64,000 bases of DNA from DATCDE01 sp038252405 (GTDB taxonomy: Bacteria > Actinomycetota > Actinomycetes > Prado026), in contig JBBSAJ010000001.1 of NCBI GenBank assembly GCA_038252405.1, forward strand, positions 1 to 64,000, in the 5' to 3' direction. The translations under genes were made by a program, and so were the position numbers. Position 1 is the stretch's first letter, and every line of letters starts with the position of its first letter. Below, piece by piece: positions 1 through 8,275 of the stretch. The notes beneath the pieces are model-generated. The model was given only the letters and a program-made list of their open reading frames with translations, was not told where the DNA came from and made no database searches.

Positions 1-2
1 AC

Positions 3-140
3 CACCAGCTCAAAACCCACCACGGCTGGCAGACCACCCGCACCCCCGACGGCACCAACCACTGGACCAGCCCCAACGGCCTGCACCACCCCGTCCCCCG
101 ACCACCCGCCGACCCCCGACACCCCGACCACCCCGGCTAG
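3..140 (+). CDS. HNH endonuclease-type protein (DUF222/13E12 family), C-terminal end only
   Basis: The window opens inside this gene; only the last 45 codons to a TAG stop are present. The visible part begins HQLKTHHGW and continues through a Trp/Thr-rich segment (TNHWTSPNG) to a Pro/His-rich tail. In actinobacterial 13E12/DUF222 proteins this follows the C-terminal HNH nuclease motif (CRHHHRLKTHHGW-type). The HNH residues themselves lie off the left edge, so nuclease activity cannot be judged. An IS element begins 11 bases after the stop, so the gene end is intact. Assignment rests on the short tail only. Confidence 0.6.
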   Translation, partial: HQLKTHHGWQTTRTPDGTNHWTSPNGLHHPVPRPPADPRHPDHPG

Positions 141-150
141 CCAGGCCTAG

Positions 151-1566
151 TACTACAGCCGCACTTATTTGGATCTTTGTCGGCATGTCTGCGTGGATCT
201 GCGGGTGCGTTTCGCGATCTTGTGGGTGTGGTTGATGATCTGAGCGTGGCTGAGGTGGCGGCGTGGGCGGCGGGGCTGGACGAGCTCCATGCGCGGATCG
301 CGCCGCGGTTCGCGCGTTCGGAGCCGCGGGAGCGGGTCGCCGCCTACGTTCGCGGGCTGTTGGCGCCGGTGGAGCGGAAGAACTCCTGGACGCTGGCGGA
401 GCGGGCTGGCGAGGCCACGCCGGACGGGATGCAGCGGTTGCTGGCCACCGCGGACTGGGATGCCGACGCGGTCCGTGACGACGTGCGCGACTACGTGGTG
501 GCGCACCTGGGGGACCCCGACGCGGTGCTGGTCGTCGATGAGACCGGTTTCCTGAAGAAGGGCACCAAGTCCGCGGGGGTGGCGCGGCAGTACTCCGGCA
601 CCGCGGGACGGATCGAGAACGCCCAGGTCGGGGTGTTCCTCGCCTACGCGACTACGGGCGCGCGCACCTTCATCGACCGGGAGCTGTACCTGCCCAAGGC
701 GTTGACGCAGGACCGGGACCGCTGCACCGAGGCCGGGGTCCCCGACTCGGTGGGGTTCGCGACCAAGCCCGAGTTGGCGATGCGGATGCTGGCCCGCGCC
801 CTTGACGCCGGGGTGACGGCGGGTTGGGTGAGCGGGGACGAGGTCTACGGCCAGTACGCACGGCTGCGCGCGATGCTCGAACAGCACGCGATGCCCTACG
901 TGCTGGCAGTCCCGGTCAACCAGCGGGTCATCGCCGCCCGCGACGGGCGGATCGTCGAGTCTGCAGCGGACGCGCTGGCCGGCGGCCTGCCACCGCAGGC
1001 GTTCAAGCGGATCTCCGCCGGCGCGGGGTCGAAAGGGCCACGGATCTACCACGGGGCCCGGGTGGCGATCCGCCCCCTCGAAGACCCCGCCATGGGCTAC
1101 TGGCTGCTGATCCGGCGCTCGGTGACCGACCCGACGGACCGCGCCTACTACCTGTGCCACGGCCAGCCCGGCACCCCGCTGCGCGAGCTGGCGCGCGTCG
1201 CCGGTGCCCGCTGGGCCATCGAGGAGTCCTTCCAAAGCGCCAAAGGTGAGGTCGGCCTGGACCAGTACCAGGTCCGCCTCTGGGACAGCTGGTACCGCCA
1301 CATCACGTTGGCGATGCTCGCCCACGCATTCCTCACCGTCACCCGCGCCGCCGCCGGCGCAAAAGGGGGGCTGCGCAACCGGTCGGCGAGCTGATCCCGC
1401 TCACCGTCCCCGAGGTGCGCCGGCTGCTCGCCCACCTCATCTGGACCCCCACCGCGACCGACAGCGACGTCCTCGCCTGGTCACACTGGCGCCGTCGGCA
1501 CCAAGCCCGCGCCCGCCGCTGCCACTACAACGCCCGAGGCGCTCCGCCATAAGTGCGGCTGTAGTA
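151..1566 (+). mobile_element. IS701-family insertion sequence, complete with terminal inverted repeats and CTAG target duplication
   Basis: Perfect 18-bp terminal inverted repeats lie at 151-168 (TACTACAGCCGCACTTAT) and, inverted, at 1549-1566. CTAG flanks both ends (147-150 and 1567-1570), which fits a 4-bp target duplication typical of IS701-like elements. Length is 1416 bp with one transposase frame. The insertion falls between the ends of two convergent genes, an HNH protein ending at 140 and an aminotransferase ending at 1577, so it disrupts neither. It may separate or supply their termination signals. Confidence 0.9.
177..1552 (+). CDS. IS701-family DDE transposase, split by a -1 frameshift near 1361-1370
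   Basis: The main frame (177-1394, TTG start) encodes about 405 residues of an IS701-type transposase. Landmarks are VLVVDETGFLKKG with the first catalytic Asp, VSGDEVYG with the second, and a late region WAIEESFQSAKGEVGLDQYQ with the Glu. The frame stops soon after the run AAAAGGGGGG (1361-1370). The expected C-terminus (GELIPLTVPEVRRLL, then a basic WRRRHQARARRCHY tail) continues in the -1 frame to TAA at 1550-1552 inside the right inverted repeat. The run is a classic slippery sequence. The split may therefore be programmed frameshifting, a real one-base loss, or a homopolymer sequencing error. The exact start is uncertain. Confidence 0.8.
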
Positions 1567-1576
1567 CTAGGTCGGC

Positions 1577-2812
1577 CTAGGTCTCGGCCACCTCGTCCAG
1601 GGCCGCGGTGAGGCCGTCCGCGAGCGCCCGCAGGTCCTCGTCGTCCAGCACCAGGGCCGGCGAGATCTGCAGCGCACCGCCGACGAGCCCCCGCGACAGC
1701 ACCCCATGCCGGCGCACCGCCGAGACCAGGGCGGCCAGCCTCGCCGGTTCGTGCAGCTGCACCGCGGCGAGCAGCCCGGTGCCGGCGCGGACCTGCGCCA
1801 CGAGCGGGTGCTCGGCCAGCGGCGCGAGGGCAGCGGCCAGGGCCGTCTCGTAGGCGAGCGCTCGGGCTGGCAGCTGCTCGCGCTCCATCACGTCGAGGTT
1901 CGCCAGCCCGGCGGCGGCCGCGCCGGCGTGCCCGCCGTAGGTGTAGCCGTGCCGCCAGACTCCGGCACCGGGTGCGTAGAACGGCTCCCATATCCGCGGG
2001 GCCGCGAGCACCGCCCCCATCGGCACGTAGCCGCTGGTCAGCCCCTTCGCGCACAGCACGAGGTCCGGATCGAGCCCGAACCGGGTGGAGGCGAACCAGT
2101 CGCCGACCCGCCCGAAGCCGGTGATCACCTCGTCGCTGACCCACACGACCTGACGGTCGCGGCACACCGACCGGGCCTCGCGCAGGTAGTCCGCTCCGGC
2201 GAACCAGACGCCGCCCGCGCCGATCACCGGCTCGCAGAAGAACGCGGCGGCCCGGTCGCCGAGGCGGTCGAGGGTGTCCGCCAGGGTCGCCGCGTCGTCC
2301 CAGGGGACGCGAACGACGTCGGGGTCGAGGTCGCCGTAGCCGGCCCGGTTGTCGTCGATCCCGGACAGTGACGTCCCGGCCAGGTGCATGCCGTGGTACG
2401 CCTTGTCCCGGACGACGACGACGCGGCGCTGCGGCTGTCCCTGCAGCAGCCACCAGCGGCGAACCAGCTTGACCGCCGTGTCCACCGAGTCCGAGCCACC
2501 CGAGGTGAAGAACACCTTCGAGTCGGCGACCGGCGCCAGCGCGGCGACCCGGTCGGCGAGCTCGAGTGTGGCCGGCGCGGCGAGGTCGTTGAACGTCGAG
2601 TAGGCCGCCAGCTCGGCCAGCTGGGCTCGTACCGCGTCGGCGATCTCGGTGCGTCCGTGCCCCACGTTCGCGAACCACAACCCGGCCGTGGCGTCGAGGT
2701 ACTCGGACCTGTCGACGTCCCACACGCGGGTGCCCCGGCCGCGGGCCAGCACCAGGGGGCCGTCTGCGCTCACCGCGTGCATGTCCGCGAAGCCGTGCCA
2801 CAAGGAGGTCAT
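1577..2812 (-). CDS. class III aminotransferase (PLP-dependent, omega-transaminase type)
   Basis: Encodes about 411 residues of a fold-type I PLP enzyme that moves an amino group between an amine or omega-amino acid and a keto acid. Family landmarks are FFTSGGSDSVDTAVKL (cofactor phosphate loop), DKAYHGMHLAGTS, the VSDEVITGFGR segment with the Asp that contacts the pyridine nitrogen, and LCAKGLTSGYVPMGAV with the Schiff-base Lys. The ATG at 2812 starts MTSLWHGFADM, typical of beta-alanine-pyruvate/omega-transaminases. The reading frame stays open further upstream, but that part looks noncoding. No clear Shine-Dalgarno precedes this ATG. Substrate is not predictable. The gene converges on the IS element. 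Confidence 0.88.
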   Translation of the reverse strand: MTSLWHGFADMHAVSADGPLVLARGRGTRVWDVDRSEYLDATAGLWFANVGHGRTEIADAVRAQLAELAAYSTFNDLAAPATLELADRVAALAPVADSKVFFTSGGSDSVDTAVKLVRRWWLLQGQPQRRVVVVRDKAYHGMHLAGTSLSGIDDNRAGYGDLDPDVVRVPWDDAATLADTLDRLGDRAAAFFCEPVIGAGGVWFAGADYLREARSVCRDRQVVWVSDEVITGFGRVGDWFASTRFGLDPDLVLCAKGLTSGYVPMGAVLAAPRIWEPFYAPGAGVWRHGYTYGGHAGAAAAGLANLDVMEREQLPARALAYETALAAALAPLAEHPLVAQVRAGTGLLAAVQLHEPARLAALVSAVRRHGVLSRGLVGGALQISPALVLDDEDLRALADGLTAALDEVAET

Positions 2813-2914
2813 GGCAGCGCAGCGTAATTGCCCCACGGTCGCCCGGTGACGCCGTGGCCAGGATCGGGCTGGTTGAGAGCCGGCGACGTCCCACCCTCGC
2901 CTCGGGCGGTACCG

Positions 2915-3111
2915 ATGCCGACGATCACCCGGTTCCTGTGGTTCGACGGACGAGTGCGGGAGGACGTGGACCTCGTGCACCGCGCCGTGTCCGGAGGGTC
3001 CGCCCGGACCCGGACCCCGGGATCGGGGGCCGGGTCACCCAGGCCATGCTGGGCATGACCAAGATCGAGATCGCCGGGCCGGTGGCAGCCCCCGAGGGGA
3101 CCGCCGGGTAG
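2915..3111 (+). pseudogene. decayed PhnB/VOC-family protein (N- and C-terminal pieces, middle lost)
   Basis: The ATG at 2915 opens MPTITRFLWFDGRVREDVDL, which resembles the start of PhnB-like VOC proteins (MPxITPFLWFDxxAEEAVDF). Shortly after, the frame diverges. In another frame the stretch RVTQAMLGMTKIEIAGPVAA ending at TAG 3109-3111 matches the end of the same family (RAMQAMLxMKKIDIAAL). About 100 residues between the two are missing and the halves are out of frame, so this is read as an internal-deletion remnant. The family link is from memory of its conserved ends. It lies between two minus-strand genes, and its stop codon sits in the loop of a hairpin. Confidence 0.65.
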
Positions 3112-3121
3112 ACCCGGCGGT
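3100..3121 (-). terminator. hairpin downstream of the IlvG-like gene
   Basis: A perfect 9-bp stem ACCGCCGGG/CCCGGCGGT with a four-base loop lies 15 bases past the stop of the minus-strand TPP enzyme gene. No T-run follows, as is common for actinobacterial terminators. Confidence 0.55.
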
Positions 3122-3136
3122 TGATCGGGCCGCCCG

Positions 3137-4846
3137 TCAGACGCCGGTCGTCGTCCGCGGGTAGGCGATCTTCGGGTCGGTGATGACGTTGACCAGGTAC
3201 GGCACGTCGGCCGCGAAGGCCCGGTCCAGGGCCGCGCCCAGCTGGTCGGGGCGGGTGACCGTCTCGCCGGCGCCGCCCAGCGCGCGCACCACGTCGTCGT
3301 AGCGGGTCGCCGGCTGCAGCTCCGCGGCCACGTCGTAGCCGTACAGGAACTGCATGGGGTGCTTCTCCAGCCCCCACACGCCGTTGTTGCCGACGACCAT
3401 GACCACCGGCAGCCGGTGCCGCACCAGGGTGTCGACGTCCATGAGCGAGAAGCCGGCGGCCCCGTCACCGAGCAGCAGCACGACCTGCGCCGACGGTCTG
3501 GCCAGCCGGGCCGCGATCGCATACCCGAGACCGGTGCCCAGGCACCCGTAGGGGCCGGGGTCCAGCCAGCCGCCCGGCCGCGCCGGCTCCACGAACCGGC
3601 CGGCGAAGGAGACGAAGTCGCCGCCGTCGCCGATCAGGACGGCGTCCCCGGCCAGTCGCGGCAGCAGCTCGCCGTAGATCCGCGCCGGGTGCAGCGGCGC
3701 CGCTTCAGCCGACAGCATGGCCGCGTCGGAGGCGATCGCCGCGGCAGCGTCGGTCTGCAGGTCGGCCGTCCACTGCACGTAGGAGGGCCGGCGCACGAGC
3801 TGCTCCCAGGCGTCCCGGACGCCGTCGAGGACGAGCGACAGGTCGCCGGATGCCGACGCGGCCAGCTCGGCGTGGCTGGCCACCTGGGCAGGGGAGTCGG
3901 CCAGGTGCACCACCCGCGCCGGTGGGGCGCCGTCCTTGCCGCCGAACGAGCCGTACCCGAGCCGGAAGTCGAGAGGGGTGCCGACCACGACGACGAGGTC
4001 GGCCTGGCCGAACGCCCGGCTGCGGGCCCGGGTGACGAGCAGCGGGTGTCCCGCCGGGACCACCCCGCGCCCCATCCCGTTGGCGATCACCGGCAGGCCG
4101 ACCGTCTCGGCGAGCCGCAGCGCCGCCGCCTCGGCACCGTCGGCCCAGACGTCCGAGCCGATGACGAGGACCGGGCGGGCCGCAGCCGAGAGCATCTCGG
4201 CGACCTCGGCCACGTCGTCCGGGTCCGGGGCGACGCCGAGGCTCGCCGCCGAGCCGTCGACGGCCGGAACCGCGGACTCGGCCCGAGAGAACAGCTGGTC
4301 CATGGGCACGTCGAGGAAGACCGGGCCGCGGTGCGGCTGCCGGGCCAGCCGGAAGGCCGCGTCGACCTGCTCGACGAGCTGGCCGACCTCGCGGACCGTG
4401 CCGGCGTACTTGGTCACCGGGGCGAGCAGCGGCGGATGGTCCAGCTCCTGCAGCGCCCCGCTGCCCCAGCGCTGGCTGGGAGCCCGGCCGCCGAGGACGA
4501 GCACCGGTGAGCCGTTGAAGTGCGCCGTGGTCACCGCCGAGACGCCGTTGGTGACGCCCGGTCCGGCGGTGAGCACGGCGAGGCCGGGAACCCGGGTCAG
4601 CTTCGCGGTGGCCTCCGCCGCGAACACCGCGGTCTGCTCGTGCCGCACGTCGATGATCGGCATCGGCGGCTGGGCTTTGACCGCTCCGTCGTAGACGGGG
4701 AACACGTGCGCGCCGCTCAGCGTGAACAGGCGCTCCACCCCGTGGGCGCGCGCCACGGCCACCGTCAGGTCGCCGCCGTGCCCCTCGATCCGGTCCTCGG
4801 GCTCGTCGGTGCCCGCATCGGTGTTCGCGTGGATGTCCTCGGCCAT
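3137..4846 (-). CDS. ilvG: TPP-dependent acetolactate synthase-like protein (IlvG type)
   Basis: The 569-residue protein has the three domains of acetohydroxyacid synthase-type enzymes. Visible are the N-terminal pyrimidine domain with VRHEQTAVFAAEAT (catalytic Glu about residue 70) and TAGPGVTNGVSAV, the central domain, and the TPP-binding motif from GDGAAGF (about 460) to VVGNN (about 488). The wording matches the M. tuberculosis IlvG paralogue (FTLSGxHxFxxYDG, QELDHPP) rather than the housekeeping IlvB. No small regulatory subunit gene is adjacent, so a catabolic or side role is as likely as branched-chain amino acid synthesis. It lies 40 bases downstream of an SMR transporter gene on the same strand. 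Confidence 0.82.
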   Translation of the reverse strand: MAEDIHANTDAGTDEPEDRIEGHGGDLTVAVARAHGVERLFTLSGAHVFPVYDGAVKAQPPMPIIDVRHEQTAVFAAEATAKLTRVPGLAVLTAGPGVTNGVSAVTTAHFNGSPVLVLGGRAPSQRWGSGALQELDHPPLLAPVTKYAGTVREVGQLVEQVDAAFRLARQPHRGPVFLDVPMDQLFSRAESAVPAVDGSAASLGVAPDPDDVAEVAEMLSAAARPVLVIGSDVWADGAEAAALRLAETVGLPVIANGMGRGVVPAGHPLLVTRARSRAFGQADLVVVVGTPLDFRLGYGSFGGKDGAPPARVVHLADSPAQVASHAELAASASGDLSLVLDGVRDAWEQLVRRPSYVQWTADLQTDAAAAIASDAAMLSAEAAPLHPARIYGELLPRLAGDAVLIGDGGDFVSFAGRFVEPARPGGWLDPGPYGCLGTGLGYAIAARLARPSAQVVLLLGDGAAGFSLMDVDTLVRHRLPVVMVVGNNGVWGLEKHPMQFLYGYDVAAELQPATRYDDVVRALGGAGETVTRPDQLGAALDRAFAADVPYLVNVITDPKIAYPRTTTGV

Positions 4847-4886
4847 GGGACGAACCTACTCGGGCCCGGCCGGGCAGCCGGGCCGA

Positions 4887-5210
4887 TCAGGCTCGATGAG
4901 AGGCCAGGTTGAGCCCCACCACCCCGACCACCACCAGGGCGATCGACACCAGCTTGAGGACCGATGCGGTCTCGCCCCGGAACACGATCCCGATCGTTGC
5001 GATGAAAGCGGTGCCCACCGCGGACCAGATCGCGTAGGCGACCCCGACCTCGATCCCGCGGAGCGCGATGGACAGCAGGTAGAAGCTCACCGCATAGGCA
5101 CACACCACGAGCAGGCTGGGAGCCAACCGCCGGAACTCGTTCGTGGAGCGCAGCGACAGCGTGCCGATGATCTCGCACACGATGGCCCCGCTGAGCGCGA
5201 GCCAGTGCAT
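4887..5210 (-). CDS. SMR-family small multidrug/cation efflux protein
   Basis: The 107-residue, four-helix membrane protein has the SMR hallmark Glu13 in helix 1 (GAIVCEIIGTLSL), equivalent to EmrE Glu14, plus the family features YAIWSAVGT and GVVGLNL. Members exchange protons for lipophilic or guanidinium cations. The start at 5210 is chosen because a GGAGG sits just upstream and residues before it are not membrane-like. It is the first gene of a probable two-gene unit with the TPP enzyme. Its true substrate (drug, guanidinium or metabolite) cannot be told. Confidence 0.88.
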   Translation of the reverse strand: MHWLALSGAIVCEIIGTLSLRSTNEFRRLAPSLLVVCAYAVSFYLLSIALRGIEVGVAYAIWSAVGTAFIATIGIVFRGETASVLKLVSIALVVVGVVGLNLASHRA

Positions 5211-5329
5211 GGGTACCTCCGGTGGACGGGGCTGCCTGCGGGGCCAGGATGGTGGGCTCAGTCTGCATTCTCGCGCCCGGTGGCACGGCCCTGCGCCACC
5301 GGGATCGGGCCTGGCTCTACGCTGCAAGC

Positions 5330-6781
5330 GTGCCCAGCCTGAACGACGTCGCCGGTCGGCACACCGACCTCACGGACGGCGACCTCGAACGGCTGCACCT
5401 GTTGCTGTCGGACTGGCACCTGCTGGCTGACCTGTCGTTCTCCGACCTGGTGCTGTGGCTGCCCACCTGGAACGGCTCCGGCTACGTCGCCGGCGCGCAG
5501 GTGCGCCCCACCACCGGCCCCACGGTGTTCGGTGACGACCTCGTGGGGTCGTTCTTGCCGCGGGGCCGGCGCCCGTTGCTGGACGAGGCCCTGGAGCAGG
5601 GCGAGGCAGTGACCAGCAGGGGAGAGCACGTGCTCGTCCCGATTGCGGCGATCCCGGTCCGGGGGGAGCACGACCAGGTGGCTGCGGTGATCGCGCGGCA
5701 CGTCGACCCGGGTTTCGCGCGCTCGAGCAGCCGGCTCGAGACCGCCTATCTCTCGGCCGCCGACCAGCTGACGAGGATGGTCGCGCAGGGGTCGTTCCCG
5801 GCGCCGGGCGGCCTGGACGAGCTGGACGCCTCACCTCGGGTCGGGGACGGTCTGTTGCTGCTGGGACCGGACGGCGCGGTCGAGTACGCCAGCCCCAACG
5901 CGCAGTCCGCCTACCGACGGCTCGGGCTGGCCTCCGACCTGGCCGGGGTCCGGCTCGACGTCGTCACCCGGCAGCTGCTCCAGCGGCGGACCGGTGCGGA
6001 CGAGGAGCTGGGTGCCGTCGCGGGCGGCCGGGCGGCCCGGGTCATGGAGCTGGAGGACCAGGGCACCGCGGTCCTGGTGCGCTCGATCCCGTTGCTGGAC
6101 GGCGGCCGCCGGACGGGCGCGCTCATCCTGGTCCGGGACGTCACCGAGCTGCGGCGTCGCGAACGGGAGCTGCTCAGCAAGGACGCGACGATCCGCGAGA
6201 TCCACCACCGGGTGAAGAACAACCTGCAGACCGTCGCGGCGCTGCTGCGCCTCCAGGCCCGTCGGATGGTCGAGCCGCAGGGCCGGGCGGCACTCGAGGA
6301 GGCCGTCCGGCGGGTGGCCTCCATCGCCGTCGTCCACGAGATGCTCTCGGCCACCCCGGACGAGACCGTGCCGTTCGACGCGATCGCGGACCGGCTGCTC
6401 GTCTCCACGGGCGAGGTGTCCAGTGCGAGCGGCGGGGTCCGGCCGATCCGGCAGGGGTCGTTCGGCGTGCTCCCGGCCGACGTCGCCACGCCGCTGGCCA
6501 TCGTGTTGTCCGAGCTCGTGCAGAACGCCGTCCAGCACGGGCTGAGGGGAGCCGCCGGGGCGGTGGTCGTGGTGGCGGCCAGGCGGCCCGGCGAGCTGCG
6601 GGTGGAGGTGCTGGACGACGGTGCCGGCCTGCCCCCGGGCTTCGACCTGGCCGCGTCGGACCGGCTCGGCCTGCAGATCGTGCGGACCCTCGTCGAGGGC
6701 GAGCTCGGCGGCCGCCTACAGCTGGACCGCCGAGAGCCCAAGGGCACCCGGGCTCGGTTGGAGCTGCCGGTCGTGGACTAG
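5330..6781 (+). CDS. pdtaS: two-component sensor histidine kinase PdtaS
   Basis: The 483-residue cytosolic kinase has an N-terminal GAF-like region (about 1-150), a PAS domain (about 165-270), a dimerisation/phosphoacceptor helix with IHHRVKNNLQTVAALLRLQARR (His292/293), and an HATPase domain with the N box ELVQNAVQHG (about 395-404) and DDGAGLP. It matches M. tuberculosis PdtaS (Rv3220c) along its length. There it phosphorylates the ANTAR regulator PdtaR, which acts on transcription termination. No pdtaR-like gene is in the window. The GTG at 5330 matches the start of the mycobacterial protein. It is convergent with whiB1, the same arrangement as in M. tuberculosis. Confidence 0.92.
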   Translation: MPSLNDVAGRHTDLTDGDLERLHLLLSDWHLLADLSFSDLVLWLPTWNGSGYVAGAQVRPTTGPTVFGDDLVGSFLPRGRRPLLDEALEQGEAVTSRGEHVLVPIAAIPVRGEHDQVAAVIARHVDPGFARSSSRLETAYLSAADQLTRMVAQGSFPAPGGLDELDASPRVGDGLLLLGPDGAVEYASPNAQSAYRRLGLASDLAGVRLDVVTRQLLQRRTGADEELGAVAGGRAARVMELEDQGTAVLVRSIPLLDGGRRTGALILVRDVTELRRRERELLSKDATIREIHHRVKNNLQTVAALLRLQARRMVEPQGRAALEEAVRRVASIAVVHEMLSATPDETVPFDAIADRLLVSTGEVSSASGGVRPIRQGSFGVLPADVATPLAIVLSELVQNAVQHGLRGAAGAVVVVAARRPGELRVEVLDDGAGLPPGFDLAASDRLGLQIVRTLVEGELGGRLQLDRREPKGTRARLELPVVD

Positions 6782-6810
6782 CCCAGGACTAGCGCTGGAC
6801 CAGCCCGAGA

Positions 6811-7062
6811 TCAGGCCAGCCGGGCGCGGGCCCGGGCCGTGCGGCGCTTGAGGGCACGACGCTCGTCCTCGGACAGCCCGCCCCACACGCCGTGGTCCTG
6901 ACCGCTCTCCAAGGCCCACTGGAGGCACGGCTCGCGCACCTCGCAGCGTCGGCACACGGCCTTCGCCTCTTCGATCTGGAGCAGGGCGGGGCCGGTGTTC
7001 CCGATGGGGAAGAACAGCTCGGGATCCTCGTCACGGCAGGCGCTGCGATGCCGCCAGTCCAT
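6811..7062 (-). CDS. whiB1: WhiB-family iron-sulfur transcription factor WhiB1
   Basis: An 83-residue WhiB protein. Four cysteines (C9, C37, C40, C46) bind a [4Fe-4S] cluster, followed by the GVWGG turn (58-62) and a basic DNA-binding tail ALKRRTARARARLA. The start MDWRHRSACRDEDPELFF is nearly the same as mycobacterial WhiB1, an essential, nitric-oxide-responsive regulator that binds the primary sigma factor. The short length and gene neighbourhood (pdtaS on one side, lipid kinase on the other) support the orthology. A CRP-like palindrome lies about 50-65 bases upstream. Confidence 0.94.
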   Translation of the reverse strand: MDWRHRSACRDEDPELFFPIGNTGPALLQIEEAKAVCRRCEVREPCLQWALESGQDHGVWGGLSEDERRALKRRTARARARLA

Positions 7063-7111
7063 CTGTTGTCCACTCCTCGTCTCGCCCGGTGTCGTCCCTG
7101 CTCGCCCTGCT

Positions 7112-7127
7112 TGTGAAGCATTTCACG
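7112..7127. promoter_or_regulatory. CRP-like operator upstream of whiB1
   Basis: TGTGAAGCATTTCACG differs from the CRP consensus TGTGA-N6-TCACA at one base. Its centre is about 57 bases upstream of the whiB1 start codon. In M. tuberculosis, whiB1 is known to be controlled by the cAMP receptor protein, so conserved cAMP control is a reasonable inference. The distance to the transcription start is unknown. Confidence 0.6.
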
Positions 7128-7312
7128 AATCAAGGCGCAGCGCGAGAGCCGATTCCTCGGCCCCCACACACAGATTGCTCGCGCTCCAGACTCCTTGGCG
7201 CCGACTCGCTCGGCGCCATCGATCACGGGCACGCACCCCAAGGGTCGCAAACGGTTGGCCGACAGACAAGTCTTTTCGACTTTCAAGTTCTTCGTGCGCC
7301 GTGTCGCGTACC

Positions 7313-8236
7313 TCACACCAGCACGCTGACCGCCTCCGGGACAGCCTGGAAGCGCACGCTCATCCGGTCCTCGAGGCTCTCCCCGTCGATCTGGAAGGGG
7401 CACGGGACGTCCGACCACACGGTGAAATCGGCCAGGTCGTGTCGGCCGGTCACGTCCTTGCCCTGGGGTCGGCTGCCCGGCTGCAGGATCTGCCGAACGT
7501 GTCGCAGCATGCTCGTCGTGCCCATCCGACGCAGCGCCAACAGGTCGAGCCCGGTGTCGAAGTCGGCCTCCGGGCAGGGGTTGACCGGCAGCGAGCCCAG
7601 GTACGTCCAGGGCGAGGTGTTCTGGACGATCGCGAGGTAGATGCCGGGCACCGGCTCCTCACCCGGGACCTCGAGGGTGAGCGCGGGGTGCTGGCGGTCG
7701 GTGCCGCGGTAGAACAGCCGGACGGCGGACCGAACGAACAGCCCGCCGGACAGCTGTTGGCCCTCGGCTCGCCGTTCCTCCACCTCGGCGACCACCTCGG
7801 CGTCCAGGCCGAGTCCGGCGCAGAAGGTGAACCAGTGCCCGTCCGCCGTGGCGAGCCCAATCCGTCGGGTCCGGCCCTCGCGGATCGCGTCCAGGACCTC
7901 GCCGGTGGCTTCGACCGGGTCGTTCGGCAGGCCCAGGGCGCGGGCGAACACGTTCGTGCTCCCGCCGGGGACGACGCCCAGCACCGGCCCCTCCGGAGCC
8001 GGCCCGTCGGCGAGCAGCCCGTTGACCGCCTCGTTGACGGTCCCGTCGCCGCCGAGCACGAGCAAGAGGTCACGGCGTTCGGTGACGGCCCGACGGGCGA
8101 GCTCATGGGCGTGCCCGCGATGGGTGGTCTCGACCACGTCCACGTCGAGGTCGGCACTGAGCGCGTGCACGAGGACGTCGCGGGTGCGAGCCGTGGTCCG
8201 CGTCGCGGACTGGTTGACGACGAGGATCGCGCGCAC
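7313..8236 (-). CDS. diacylglycerol kinase-family lipid kinase
   Basis: The 307-residue protein has the catalytic-domain motif LVLGGDGTVNEAVNG (GGDGT at 62-66), PGGSTNVFARALGLP, and a C-terminal domain ending in the QIDGE segment typical of DagK/YegS/sphingosine-kinase-like enzymes. These phosphorylate lipid hydroxyls such as diacylglycerol at the membrane. The gene follows whiB1 in the same direction about 250 bases upstream of it, as Rv3218 does in M. tuberculosis. The true lipid substrate is unknown. Confidence 0.88.
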   Translation of the reverse strand: MRAILVVNQSATRTTARTRDVLVHALSADLDVDVVETTHRGHAHELARRAVTERRDLLLVLGGDGTVNEAVNGLLADGPAPEGPVLGVVPGGSTNVFARALGLPNDPVEATGEVLDAIREGRTRRIGLATADGHWFTFCAGLGLDAEVVAEVEERRAEGQQLSGGLFVRSAVRLFYRGTDRQHPALTLEVPGEEPVPGIYLAIVQNTSPWTYLGSLPVNPCPEADFDTGLDLLALRRMGTTSMLRHVRQILQPGSRPQGKDVTGRHDLADFTVWSDVPCPFQIDGESLEDRMSVRFQAVPEAVSVLV

Positions 8237-8275
8237 GTTGGCCAGCCTAGGGGTGCGCCCCGGTAGGGTCGCCGG

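Noticed and set aside
165..1325. Long open frame antisense to the transposase
   Set aside because: GC-rich codon bias opens the opposite strand; the product is Arg/Pro/His-rich with no motif and the sense strand is a clear transposase.
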